From an uncultured Oscillibacter sp. (GTDB taxonomy: Bacteria > Bacillota > Clostridia > Oscillospirales > Oscillospiraceae): a stretch of DNA of 30,118 nt. Under the pieces are notes generated by a model. The model was not told the DNA's origin. It saw nothing but the letters and a program-made list of their open reading frames with translations, and ran no database searches. A program made the position numbers and the translations under genes. The stretch is from assembly GCA_946183715.1 (NCBI GenBank), contig CAMHDB010000002.1, forward strand, positions 1 through 30,118, written 5' to 3'. This document shows, piece by piece, positions 14,634 through 22,991 of this stretch. Positions within the stretch are counted from its first letter, which is position 1, and every line of letters starts with the position of its first letter.

Positions 14634-16744
14634 GCAAGCGTCCGGAACTGCTGGCCCCCGCCGGGTCGCCCGACGCCCTGCGCGCCGCCGTCGAAAACGG
14701 TGCCGACGCCATCTATCTGGGCTACGGACAGTTTCACGCGCGCGTCCGCGCGGCGGGGTTCTCCGGCGACGAGTTCCGCGAGGCCGTCCGCTACTGCCGC
14801 CTCTACGGCGTCCGGGTCTATCTCACTTTGAATACCCTCTTAACCGACCGCGAACTCCCCGCCGCGTTGGAACAGGCCCGCGAGGCATCGCGGCTGGGCG
14901 TCGACGCTGTATTAGTACAGGACTGGGGCCTTTTGTCGCTACTCCGCGCCTGTCTGCCCGACCTGCCCGTACACGCGAGCACACAGATGAGCGTTTTCAC
15001 GTCGGGCGGCGCGCGCGTACTGCGTGACGCCGGCTGTACGCGTGTAGTGGCCGCGCGGGAGTGCTCCCGCGACGATATCGCGGCCCTTTGTGCGCGCGGC
15101 GGCGTCGAGATTGAGACGTTCGTACACGGCGCGCTGTGCATGTGCTACTCCGGACAGTGCGAGATGAGCGCGGTTATCGGGGGGCGTTCCGGGAATCGCG
15201 GACGCTGTGCGCAACCCTGTAGACTGCCCTGTAGCGTGGGGAAATTCCGCCCGGACGAGTACGCGCTAAGCCTCAAGGACATGAACATGAGCGCCCATCT
15301 GGAGGAACTCCGCGAGTTAGGCGTAGCGTGTCTGAAAATCGAGGGGCGGCTGAAGCGCGCGGAATACGTGGCGGCGGTGGTGTCGGTGTACGCGAAACTC
15401 TTGCGGGAGCGCCGCGCGCCGTCGCCCGAGGAAACCGCGCGGCTGGAACGCGCCTTTTCGCGTTCCGGATTCACGGACGATTACTGGTACGCCAACCCCG
15501 GGCCGTGGATGTTCGGGACGCGTTCCGATACCGACGCCCCCGCCCCCGTACCGGAGGCGGCGACGCCCCGGAAAGTCGCGGTATGCTGTGACTGTACGGT
15601 ACAACCCGGCGCGGCGGCTGTGCTGACGGTCTCCGACGCCGACGGGCACCGCGTCCGGGTTACGGGGCCAATTCCAGAACCCGCGCGGAATCGTCCGCTG
15701 ACGCCCGAGAGCGTCGCGGAACGTCTCCGCAAGACGGGCGGCACGGCCTACGTATGCGAGGCCGTCCGCGCCGATATCGGGGAGGGGCTGTCGCTGTCGG
15801 CAAGCGCCCTGAACGCGCTCCGCCGCGACGCCCTCGACGCGCTGTCCGTGTGCCGTACTGCGCCGCCGAAACGGCGTGAACTCCCCGTACCGCCCCCGCC
15901 GTCCGCCCCCGGCGCCGCGACGCCCCCGCCCAATTCCGGCCCCGCGACACTTGCGCCCAATTCCGTCGCGGCACCGTTGCCGCCTGATTCCGCCCCGCGC
16001 TATACGGTCTCCGTCTGCCGCCCCGAACAGCTCACGCCCGCATTACTCGAACTCTCCCCGGCGCGGGTGTCCGTGCCGCTGGAATGGTTCGCGCGGGATT
16101 CCGCCGTCCCCGACTGGCTCCGCCGCGCCGACTTGGAATTGTGCGCGATTCTGCCGCGCGTCTGGCGCGACACCGACGAGGATACCTTACGCGATTGGCT
16201 CCGCCGCGCTGTAAGTCAGGGCGTGACGTGCGCCGCCGCCGGGAATATCGGACACCTCCCGCTCATAGACCAGAGTACCGCGCGGGCCTGCGGCGACTTC
16301 GGCCTGAATGTCACAAACGCGCGTTCCGCCGCGTGGCTGTCCGGATACGGCCTGCAATCCGTCTGCGTATCCTTTGAACTGCGCGCGGGGCAGATTCGCG
16401 ACATGGCCAAACCGCTCCCCGTCGAGGCGATTGTCTACGGACGCCTCCCGCTTATGATTACCGAAAACCGTCCGGGGGGCGTCGCGGGCGATACGCTCAC
16501 CGACCGCACGGGCGCGGCGTTCCCGCTACTCGACGCCTACGGGGGCCGTACCGAAATCGAAAACAGCCGCCCCCTGTGGCTTGCCGACCGCGACGACTGG
16601 CGTAAAATCGGCTTATCGTTCGCGCGCCTGCGGTTTACGACGGAAACCCCAGAGGAGTGCGCGCGCGTCGCGCGAGACTACCGCGACGGCCTCCCGGCAC
16701 CGGGGGCGTTCACGCGCGGGCTGTACGAGCGCGGCGTAGAATAG
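14630..16744 (+). CDS. Peptidase U32 family protein
   Basis: The N-terminal half is a clear U32 peptidase domain: PELLAPAGSPDALRAAVENGAD opens it, and the YSGQCEMSA and GNRGRCAQPCR cysteine blocks lie near residues 170-195. Members of this family include collagenase-like proteins and, for RlhA and TrhP, enzymes that add hydroxyl groups to rRNA or tRNA, so an RNA-modification role is at least as likely as proteolysis. At 704 residues it is of the long clostridial type with a C-terminal extra domain (DUF3656-like region). A proline- and alanine-rich linker with repeated PNS units occupies about residues 408-460. It is translationally coupled to zapA and followed after 8 bases by dut. Confidence 0.88.
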   Translation: MSKRPELLAPAGSPDALRAAVENGADAIYLGYGQFHARVRAAGFSGDEFREAVRYCRLYGVRVYLTLNTLLTDRELPAALEQAREASRLGVDAVLVQDWGLLSLLRACLPDLPVHASTQMSVFTSGGARVLRDAGCTRVVAARECSRDDIAALCARGGVEIETFVHGALCMCYSGQCEMSAVIGGRSGNRGRCAQPCRLPCSVGKFRPDEYALSLKDMNMSAHLEELRELGVACLKIEGRLKRAEYVAAVVSVYAKLLRERRAPSPEETARLERAFSRSGFTDDYWYANPGPWMFGTRSDTDAPAPVPEAATPRKVAVCCDCTVQPGAAAVLTVSDADGHRVRVTGPIPEPARNRPLTPESVAERLRKTGGTAYVCEAVRADIGEGLSLSASALNALRRDALDALSVCRTAPPKRRELPVPPPPSAPGAATPPPNSGPATLAPNSVAAPLPPDSAPRYTVSVCRPEQLTPALLELSPARVSVPLEWFARDSAVPDWLRRADLELCAILPRVWRDTDEDTLRDWLRRAVSQGVTCAAAGNIGHLPLIDQSTARACGDFGLNVTNARSAAWLSGYGLQSVCVSFELRAGQIRDMAKPLPVEAIVYGRLPLMITENRPGGVAGDTLTDRTGAAFPLLDAYGGRTEIENSRPLWLADRDDWRKIGLSFARLRFTTETPEECARVARDYRDGLPAPGAFTRGLYERGVE

Positions 16745-16752
16745 GGGGCGCT

Positions 16753-17184
16753 ATGGAAACGATACTGGTACGCTATCTGGCCGACGGCCTCCCGGAGCTG
16801 GGCTACGTCGACGGGAAATCCGACTGGGTAGACCTCTACGCCGCCGAGACCGTCACGCTGTCGGCGGGCGACTTCCTCCTGATTCCGCTGGGCGTGGCGA
16901 TTGCGTTGCCCGACGGCTACGAGGCGCATATCGTCCCGAGAAGCTCGACCTTCCGGAACTACGGCGTTCTACAGACAAACTCAATGGGTGTCGTGGACAA
17001 TTCCTATCGCGGCGGCGGCGACGAGTGGAAATTCCCGGCCTACGCCACGCGCGACACCACGATTGAGAAGGGCGCGCGAATCTGCCAATTCCGGATTGTA
17101 CGCAATCAGCCCGCGCTACGCTTTGAGGCAGTCGAACATCTCGACGGGCCGAACCGGGGCGGATTCGGTTCCACCGGAAAGTGA
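16753..17184 (+). CDS. dut: Deoxyuridine 5'-triphosphate nucleotidohydrolase (dUTPase)
   Basis: This trimeric dUTPase hydrolyses dUTP to dUMP and pyrophosphate. It keeps uracil out of DNA and feeds thymidylate synthesis. All five motifs are visible in 143 residues: DLYAAE (27-32), PRSST (62-66), GVVDNSYRGG (79-88, with catalytic aspartate D82), GARICQFRI (107-115) and the C-terminal RGGFGSTGK (135-143) that closes over the substrate. Motif 3 carries the GGDEWKFP extension seen in many clostridial enzymes. I place the start at ATG 16753 behind AGGGGGCG. An in-frame extension upstream would lie inside the preceding gene. It precedes maf, another nucleotide-sanitising enzyme, by nine bases. Confidence 0.93.
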   Translation: METILVRYLADGLPELGYVDGKSDWVDLYAAETVTLSAGDFLLIPLGVAIALPDGYEAHIVPRSSTFRNYGVLQTNSMGVVDNSYRGGGDEWKFPAYATRDTTIEKGARICQFRIVRNQPALRFEAVEHLDGPNRGGFGSTGK

Positions 17185-17193
17185 GGGAACTTT

Positions 17194-17760
17194 GTGCAAC
17201 TCGTACTTGCTTCGGGTTCGCCGCGACGGCGCGAACTGTTACGGCAAATCGGCCTGACGGATTTTACTGTCCGCGTCCCGGACGTGGAGGAGCGCGTGCC
17301 GGAGGGGTTGTCGCCGCGCGAGACCGTGGAGGCGATTTCGCGGCAGAAGGCGCAAGCCGTCGACGCCGCCCCCGGCGAAATCATCGTCACGGCGGACACT
17401 ATGGTTTTCCTCGACGGTATGCGCCTCGGGAAGCCCCGCGACGAGGCCGACGCCTTACGAATGCTGACCGCGCTACAGGGACGGACGCACACAGTCTGTA
17501 CGGGCGTAACCGTCCGGGAGGGCGCGCGCCTGCTGACGCGTTCGGAGGAGACGGAAGTCACGTTCCGCCCGCTGTCCCGGGAAACGCTACTGCGCTACAT
17601 CGCCACGGGGGAGCCTATGGACAAGGCCGGGGCCTACGGCCTGCAGGAACGCGGCATTCTATTCATAGAACGCGTGGAGGGCGACGTGTCCAACGTCATC
17701 GGACTGCCGTTGCCGCTGTTGGACGCCATGCTGTCAGAATTTGACTTGCGCCTGCTCTGA
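17194..17760 (+). CDS. maf: Maf family nucleoside triphosphate pyrophosphatase
   Basis: Maf proteins hydrolyse canonical (dTTP/UTP) and modified nucleotides and are linked to septum control in Bacillus. The 188-residue protein has the expected SGSPRRRELL loop at residues 7-16, the VTADTMV block, the GAYGLQERG motif and the ending SNVIGLPL. The start is GTG 17194, behind a GTGAGGGAA stretch. In Firmicutes maf commonly precedes radC or mreB and then mreC-mreD. Here the gene after it has been displaced by a TnpB element, and mreB is not in the window. A good ribosome binding site with no surviving gene follows maf (see findings). Confidence 0.94.
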   Translation: MQLVLASGSPRRRELLRQIGLTDFTVRVPDVEERVPEGLSPRETVEAISRQKAQAVDAAPGEIIVTADTMVFLDGMRLGKPRDEADALRMLTALQGRTHTVCTGVTVREGARLLTRSEETEVTFRPLSRETLLRYIATGEPMDKAGAYGLQERGILFIERVEGDVSNVIGLPLPLLDAMLSEFDLRLL

Positions 17761-17807
17761 GATTCCGCGCGGAGGAGGCGATGTAATGTGTTCAAGTGTA
17801 TTCATTT

Positions 17808-17834
17808 ATATGCGATTGTCACTCATTGGCATAT
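17808..17834 (+). repeat. Candidate left-end hairpin of the IS element
   Basis: ATATGC and GCATAT form a six-pair stem over a 15-base loop just upstream of tnpB. Subterminal hairpins are what TnpA recognises in this family. The stem is short, so the assignment is tentative. Confidence 0.4.
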
Positions 17835-17852
17835 TCAAAGGGGATGGGCGAC

Positions 17853-19016
17853 TTGCTGAAAGGCATGAAAACCGAGATTAAGCCGACGCCGGAACAGCGC
17901 GTTACTCTGTTCAAGGCAATCGGGACTTGCAGATTTGTCTATAACCTGTTCCTCGCGGAAGCGGATAAGCGGTATCAAAACGGACAGCCATACATGACGG
18001 CTTACAATTTCTCCATATGGCTGAACCACGCCTATCTTTCCGAAAACCCGGATAAGACTTGGATAAAGGAAACATACGCGAAAGCGGTAAAACAGGCGAT
18101 TATCAACGCAAACGCGGCGTATCAGCATTTCTTCAAGGGCCTTGCCAATCATCCGAATTTCAAGAAGAAGGGCGTCAACGAGCCGTCCTACTACTTTGTG
18201 AGAAACGGCGCGAAACAGCCGGTTGTCTGCGAGCGGCACAGAATCAAAATTCCCGGTCTTGGATGGGTCGCGTTGAAAGAATACGGGTACTTTCCGACAG
18301 AAGCGAACGCGATTCATTCCGGCAGTATTTCTCTCCACGCGGGGCGGTTTTTCTGCTCCGTGTTAGTGGAAGTCCCCGACGCGGAAGGCGCAAAGCTGGA
18401 AACGGAGGGCATAGGCGTTGATTTGGGAATCAAGTCTTTCGCCGTCGTCAGCGACGGGCGCGAATTTCCAAACGTCAACCGGACGGGCAAAGTCAGGAAA
18501 CTGGAAAAGAAGCTCAAACGGGAACAGCGGCGGCTTTCGAGAAAACGCGAAAGTCAGAAGAAAAATTCTAAGAAAGGAAAAGATTCAAGCAAACGATATC
18601 AAAAGCAACGTCTGAAAGTTCAAAAACTCCATTATCGCCTTGACTGTATACGCAAAGATTCCATGCGTCAGGCGGTCGCGTCTCTGGTGAAAGCCAAGCC
18701 GGAGTTTGTGGCGATTGAGGATTTGAACGTGCGCGGTATGATGAAAAACCGCCATTTGTCAAAAGCCGTGGCGCAACAGAATTTCTACGGATTCCGGGAT
18801 TTTCTCACATGGAAATGCAAAGTCCATGGGATTCCGCTTCGCATTGTTGACAAATGGTATCCAAGCTCAAAAACCTGTCATTTCTGCGGAACGCTGAAAG
18901 CGGACTTGAAATTGTCTGACCGTTCTTATGTCTGCGAATGTTGCGGAAAGCTGATGGACAGGGACTTGAACGCGGCTTTGAACATACGCGATACGACAGA
19001 GTACGTTTTGGCTTAG
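17853..19016 (+). CDS. tnpB: TnpB RNA-guided nuclease of an IS605-family element
   Basis: TnpB is the RNA-guided DNA endonuclease ancestral to Cas12, encoded by IS605-type elements. The RuvC triad is intact: D190 in GVDLGIKS, E289 in AIEDLNV and D371 in MDRDLNAA (numbering from TTG 17853). The zinc finger CHFC...CECC lies between the last two. I choose TTG 17853 because AAAGGGG stands nine bases upstream and the product then starts LLKGMKTEIKPT, as is usual. ATG 17844 touches the binding site, and GTG 17796 would run through the left-end hairpin. The frame stops at 19016, but the neighbouring frame continues with a typical TnpB ending (PMDCREFTLVDC), so a frameshift probably shortened the C-terminus. 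The catalytic part is unaffected. Confidence 0.88.
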   Translation: MLKGMKTEIKPTPEQRVTLFKAIGTCRFVYNLFLAEADKRYQNGQPYMTAYNFSIWLNHAYLSENPDKTWIKETYAKAVKQAIINANAAYQHFFKGLANHPNFKKKGVNEPSYYFVRNGAKQPVVCERHRIKIPGLGWVALKEYGYFPTEANAIHSGSISLHAGRFFCSVLVEVPDAEGAKLETEGIGVDLGIKSFAVVSDGREFPNVNRTGKVRKLEKKLKREQRRLSRKRESQKKNSKKGKDSSKRYQKQRLKVQKLHYRLDCIRKDSMRQAVASLVKAKPEFVAIEDLNVRGMMKNRHLSKAVAQQNFYGFRDFLTWKCKVHGIPLRIVDKWYPSSKTCHFCGTLKADLKLSDRSYVCECCGKLMDRDLNAALNIRDTTEYVLA

Positions 19017-19141
19017 TACCGATGGATTGTCGGGAATTTACGCTCGTGGACTGTTACACAAACCGGATTACCGAAAAGGAAACTTTCGGGAAACGGGACA
19101 GATTGAAACGAGAAAAGGCAAAAAACGTATTCATAGAATAG
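19014..19141 (+). other. Out-of-frame tnpB C-terminal remnant and probable omegaRNA/right-end zone
   Basis: After the tnpB stop, another frame encodes VPMDCREFTLVDC and a basic tail ending at 19141. This resembles the normal TnpB C-terminus. In this family the guide-bearing omegaRNA overlaps the tnpB 3' end and finishes at the element's right end. The RNA scaffold should therefore lie here, but I cannot define its ends. Confidence 0.4.
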
Positions 19142-19186
19142 CTTTGATATGATTTGACTACGTTTTTTGAATCAGGAAGGGAGTTT

Positions 19187-20029
19187 ATGAACGATTTTTT
19201 CAGAAACAACGGCCTATGGCTATTACTTGTCGCGGCGATTCTCTCGGCCCTGCTGGCGGCGGCGTCGCTTACGGGCGCTTCGTCCTCGATTCCGGAGAAC
19301 GCCGTCAATATCCTTGCCACGCCCTTCCGCGCGGCTACGAGCAAATTCGCGTTCTGGTTCAACGACCGGCAAATCTACCGCCGCGACGTGACGCAGTTGG
19401 AAGAGGAGAACGCCGCGCTCAAAAAGCAGATTGCCGACATGGAGGCCGCCATACGGCAGGCGGAGAACGACAGCGAGGAGAATCGGCGCTTGCGCGAATG
19501 GCTGGGCTTACGCCAACAGCGCCGCGACTTATCCGACCTCGAAACGGCGCTGATTACCGAGTACACGGTCTCGAACTGGACTTCCGCCGTGACGCTGGAC
19601 AAGGGCACGGAGCACGGCGTGGAAATGGGCGACTGCGTGATTGACCCGACGGGGGCGCTTGTGGGGGTGATTGAGCGCGCCGGGACGAACTGGTCTACTA
19701 TGCGGACGCTGATTGACACCGATACCTCTATCGGCGCGCAAGTCTTCCGTACAAAGGAATTAGGCGTCCTGCAAGGGGAATTTTCGCTCATGGAAAAGGG
19801 GCAAGTGCGCCTCGACTTCCTCCCCGCCGACAGCCGCCTGCTCGCCGGAGACCTCGTCGTGACATCGGGCGTCGGCGGCTACTACCCCTCCGGACTGGTT
19901 ATCGGTACGATTGACGAAGTACGCCTCAACGACTCCGGCTCCGCGCCCTACGCGATTCTCACGCCCCAGTCGGATGTCAGCGGCCTGACGCAAGTCGCGA
20001 TTATCAAGTCTTTCGATATCGTCACTTGA
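19187..20029 (+). CDS. mreC: Rod shape-determining protein MreC
   Basis: MreC is a membrane-anchored scaffold that links the elongation machinery to PBP2 outside the membrane. The 280-residue chain has one N-terminal membrane helix (about 9-30), a coiled coil (about 68-105, QLEEENAALKKQIADMEAAI) and the beta-rich domain with VTLDKGTEHGVEMGDCV and LVVTSGVGGYYPSGLVIG. ATG 19187 follows AGGAAGGGAG; an in-frame ATG at 19154 lacks such a site. It leads an mreC-mreD-PBP2 run. The element inserted just upstream may have separated it from the maf promoter, and no clear new promoter is seen. mreB is absent from the window. Confidence 0.94.
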   Translation: MNDFFRNNGLWLLLVAAILSALLAAASLTGASSSIPENAVNILATPFRAATSKFAFWFNDRQIYRRDVTQLEEENAALKKQIADMEAAIRQAENDSEENRRLREWLGLRQQRRDLSDLETALITEYTVSNWTSAVTLDKGTEHGVEMGDCVIDPTGALVGVIERAGTNWSTMRTLIDTDTSIGAQVFRTKELGVLQGEFSLMEKGQVRLDFLPADSRLLAGDLVVTSGVGGYYPSGLVIGTIDEVRLNDSGSAPYAILTPQSDVSGLTQVAIIKSFDIVT

Positions 20030-20044
20030 GAAAGGAGACGCCCC

Positions 20045-20575
20045 ATGTTCAGAAACGCCGTCATTTTCAAGTGGACGCTCTACCTGCTCGCGGCTTTCCT
20101 CTGCCTCGCCGTACAGGCTTTCGCCCAGCGCCTCACCCTGCTGGGCGTGATTCCGTTCCTCTACCCGCTTCTCGCCGTGATTCCCGCGACGATGGATTCC
20201 CCCGGATTCGGCGGGGCGTTCGCGGTTCTTACGGGCGTATTCTGCGACCTGCTCCTGCCCGAAAGCCTGCCCTGCTTCTATACGCTCTCCTTTCCGGTTT
20301 CCGCCATGATAGCCTCCTTCCTCTCGCGGGAACTCCTCCCGGCGGGGCTGCTGTGTTCCTACGCGGTCTCGGCGCTCGCGTTCGCCGTCAACGGCTTCTT
20401 CCACTGCTTCCTGTTCTGGACTTGGGGCGACGTGTCCCCATGGATGCCCGGTCTGTCTCTGACGCTCCGGGAATTTTTCGTGACCGTGCCGCTGATGTCG
20501 CCCCTGATGACGCTCCTTTTCCGCCTCGTCGCCGACAGAACCCGCTACGAGGAAATGCACAAGGGCATGGGCTGA
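20045..20575 (+). CDS. mreD: Rod shape-determining protein MreD
   Basis: MreD is a small integral membrane protein of the elongasome. The 176 residues form about five hydrophobic segments with the family pattern GVFCDLLLPESLPCFYTLSFPVSAMI in the centre. Sequence conservation in this family is low, so the call rests on the membrane layout and on its place between mreC (15 bases upstream) and PBP2. The ATG at 20045 has GAAAGGAG upstream. Confidence 0.88.
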   Translation: MFRNAVIFKWTLYLLAAFLCLAVQAFAQRLTLLGVIPFLYPLLAVIPATMDSPGFGGAFAVLTGVFCDLLLPESLPCFYTLSFPVSAMIASFLSRELLPAGLLCSYAVSALAFAVNGFFHCFLFWTWGDVSPWMPGLSLTLREFFVTVPLMSPLMTLLFRLVADRTRYEEMHKGMG

Positions 20576-20583
20576 ATTTTCGC

Positions 20584-20612
20584 TTGTCCCGACGCCCGAA
20601 ACATGTTACACT
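20584..20612 (+). promoter_or_regulatory. Possible promoter before the PBP2 gene
   Basis: TTGTCC (20584-20589) and TACACT (20607-20612) are 17 bases apart with a TGT extension before the -10. Each is a four-of-six match. It would give PBP2 an internal promoter in the mre operon. Confidence 0.35.
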
Positions 20613-20635
20613 GTACCTGAAAGGGGGAATGCCAT

Positions 20636-22903
20636 TTGGCCTACCGCAGACACGACAACGAATCCCCGGTACGAATGGGACGCCTGTTTCTGCTCGGCGG
20701 CGGTATCGCTACCGTTATGCTGTTGTTCTTCGGCGTCCTCTACAACACGCAGATTATCCACCACGAGGAGTATCTGAGCCAGTCGACGCGCTCCATTGTC
20801 CGCACGGAGACCATTAAGGCGTCGCGCGGAATCGTCACCGACCGCAACGGCGTGACGCTGATTTCCAACGATTCCGCCTACGACCTCACCTTTGACCCCG
20901 CGCTCCTCAAAAAGGACGAGGACCAGAACACCGCGATTCTGAATCTTCTGGGCCTCTTTGAAAGTCAGGGCCGGACGTGGACGGATACCCTTCCCATTTC
21001 AAAGGAAGAGCCGTTTTCGTTCACGGTCGACGAGGTCTCAAAAGAACAGCGACGGCGCCTGCTCCGCTACTTTACGAGTATGAAGGCGAGCCGCGAAGTC
21101 ATCGGGGAGTACCTTCTGGACAACCGCGCCCTCGTCGACACGACCGACTTGGAGGAAGCCGCCGCCGAAGCCGCCGCGCAGGCCGCCGAAGAGCCGGAGG
21201 ATTTCAAGGGGAAAGTCAAGAAACTGCTCAAAGGCAACTCGAACCCGTCCGGGGTCTACGTCCCCGACAAGCGTACCCTGATGGAGCGGCTTTCGCCCGA
21301 CCTGCTGACTTCCGAATTTCTCGCGGAGGCTGGGGTCACGCCGGAACTCGCGCTCGAATGGATGCGCGCGGACATGGAAATCCCGGAGGAGTACGCGCCC
21401 GCCGACGCGCGGAAAGTCCTCGGCATCCGCTACGAGCTGAAACAGCGTCAGACGCTCGGCGACAACAGCTCGTACATTCTCACGGAGAATATCGACACGC
21501 CGTTTATCTCCATGCTCTCGGACGGCAATTTCGTCGGCGTGAAAGTCGTCAATTCGTCGGTGCGCAAGTACGAGACCAACCGCGCCGCGCACATTCTGGG
21601 CAACGTCAGCAAGCTGTTCCAGACTGACTTGGAAAACCCGCTCTACAAGGACTATCCCCTAGACGCGATTGTCGGCAGAAGCGGCGTAGAGGCGGCGTTC
21701 GAGCAGTACCTGCAGGGCAAGAACGGACGCCGCGTCCTGTCTGTCAACGAGGAGGGCAAGGTCACGGGCGAATACTACTCCCGTACCCCCCAGCCCGGCG
21801 CGACCGTCGAACTGACGATTGACCTCGACTTTCAGGCGAAAGTGGAGGACGCCTTGCGCGACGGCGTGGAGGGCATGAACGCGCAGGACGGCAGCGACAC
21901 GCGCGGCGCGGGCGTGGCGGTCGTGAAAGTCGGCACGGGCGAAATTCTCGCGATGGCCTCCTACCCGACGTTCAAGCCCACCGACTACTACGACGCCAAG
22001 CGCTACAATTCCCTCAGCGACAACCCCGCGAAGCCTCTTATAAACCGCGCCACGATGAGCGCCTACCCGCCCGGTTCGACGCTCAAACCCGCCACCGCGA
22101 TTGCGGCTTTGCAGTCCGGGAAAATCGGCCTCAACGAGCGCTACTACGACGGCGGACGCTGGACGTACCCGGGCACGAACGCCTACGCCAACTGCTGGCA
22201 CGCCGCCGGACACGGACGGCAGACTATCAGTCAGGCTATCACGAACTCCTGCAACGTCTTTTTCGCGGAGATGGGCTACCGCATGGGCCTGAATACGCTG
22301 AATTTCTGGCTGGAGCAGTTCGGCCTCGGGGAGCATACCGGAATCGAGACGGGCGACGCCACCGGACAGCGCGCCACGAATCCGGTCGGGCAGGACCAAG
22401 CCCCGTGGGCCGCGTTCGGACAGTCCAACCAGATTTACACCCCCCTACAGCTTGCCAACTACGTCGCGACCCTCGTCTCGAACGGCAAGCACTGCAAGGC
22501 ACATCTTCTCAAGTCCGTGAAGGCCTACGACAACAGCGAGGTGTTAGCCGTCGGCGACACCACCCCCATGAACGTTATCGACATCGCCCCCGCGAACCTG
22601 AAAGCCGTCAAAACGGGTATGCGGAATCTCGTACTGAGTTCGCTTGACCGCTACTTTCAGGAGTGCGTCGTAGACGCGGGCGCGAAGACCGGTACGGCGC
22701 AGTTAGGCCGGGGCATTACGAATAACGGCGTATTCATCTGTTTCGCGCCCTACGACGAGCCGGAAATCGCCATCGGCATGGTTATCGAAAAGGGTGCCGC
22801 GGGCGCGCACTTGGCCCCGACCGCCGTCAACATCATCAACGCCTATTTCGAGAAAGAGCCCACTTACGCCGTGATTACTGGCGAAAATCAACTGCTTCCA
22901 TAA
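20636..22903 (+). CDS. Penicillin-binding protein 2 (class B transpeptidase)
   Basis: This 755-residue class B PBP crosslinks peptidoglycan during cell elongation. It has a cytoplasmic basic start, a membrane helix at about 18-40, a dimerisation domain and the transpeptidase domain. The active-site motifs are intact: S481-T-L-K484, S538-C-N540 and K684-T-G. An insertion rich in alanine and glutamate, followed by a lysine-rich GKVKKLLKG (about residues 168-205), sits in the pedestal region. The start is a TTG at 20636 behind AAAGGGGG; the nearby ATG at 20629 is out of frame. Its position after mreC-mreD matches the mrdA/PBP2 role in rod growth. A strong hairpin follows the gene. Confidence 0.93.
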   Translation: MAYRRHDNESPVRMGRLFLLGGGIATVMLLFFGVLYNTQIIHHEEYLSQSTRSIVRTETIKASRGIVTDRNGVTLISNDSAYDLTFDPALLKKDEDQNTAILNLLGLFESQGRTWTDTLPISKEEPFSFTVDEVSKEQRRRLLRYFTSMKASREVIGEYLLDNRALVDTTDLEEAAAEAAAQAAEEPEDFKGKVKKLLKGNSNPSGVYVPDKRTLMERLSPDLLTSEFLAEAGVTPELALEWMRADMEIPEEYAPADARKVLGIRYELKQRQTLGDNSSYILTENIDTPFISMLSDGNFVGVKVVNSSVRKYETNRAAHILGNVSKLFQTDLENPLYKDYPLDAIVGRSGVEAAFEQYLQGKNGRRVLSVNEEGKVTGEYYSRTPQPGATVELTIDLDFQAKVEDALRDGVEGMNAQDGSDTRGAGVAVVKVGTGEILAMASYPTFKPTDYYDAKRYNSLSDNPAKPLINRATMSAYPPGSTLKPATAIAALQSGKIGLNERYYDGGRWTYPGTNAYANCWHAAGHGRQTISQAITNSCNVFFAEMGYRMGLNTLNFWLEQFGLGEHTGIETGDATGQRATNPVGQDQAPWAAFGQSNQIYTPLQLANYVATLVSNGKHCKAHLLKSVKAYDNSEVLAVGDTTPMNVIDIAPANLKAVKTGMRNLVLSSLDRYFQECVVDAGAKTGTAQLGRGITNNGVFICFAPYDEPEIAIGMVIEKGAAGAHLAPTAVNIINAYFEKEPTYAVITGENQLLP

Positions 22904-22929
22904 ATTTGGAACGCTGGAAAAGCGGTAGC

Positions 22930-22968
22930 CACGGAGGGCCGGAACAGTCCGGTTCTCCGTGTTGTCTT
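22930..22968 (+). terminator. Terminator of the mre-PBP2 operon
   Basis: CACGGAGGGCCGGA (22930-22943) pairs with 22948-22961 over a four-base ACAG loop. This is 14 pairs including two G-T pairs. A short T-rich stretch, TTGTCTT, follows. Confidence 0.65.
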
Positions 22969-22991
22969 ACGGTACAAGGAAGGAGTACCCC

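Larger units (their letters stand above)
17786..19141 (+). mobile_element. IS200/IS605-type element carrying tnpB only (IS1341-like)
   Basis: The segment between maf and mreC has visibly lower GC and lysine- and asparagine-rich coding unlike its neighbours. It holds a tnpB gene and no tnpA. A candidate left-end hairpin is formed by ATATGC (17808-17813) and GCATAT (17829-17834). The right end should lie after the tnpB-frame remnant that stops at 19141. IS605-type elements make no target duplication, so exact ends cannot be fixed from one copy. GTATTCAT occurs near both ends (17798 and 19127), which may be chance. It would have to be mobilised by a TnpA encoded elsewhere. Confidence 0.6.

Noticed and set aside
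17786..17881. 31-codon frame after maf
   Set aside because: It has a good binding site but no resemblance to any protein and runs out of frame into tnpB; it is treated as a trace of a lost gene start, not a gene.
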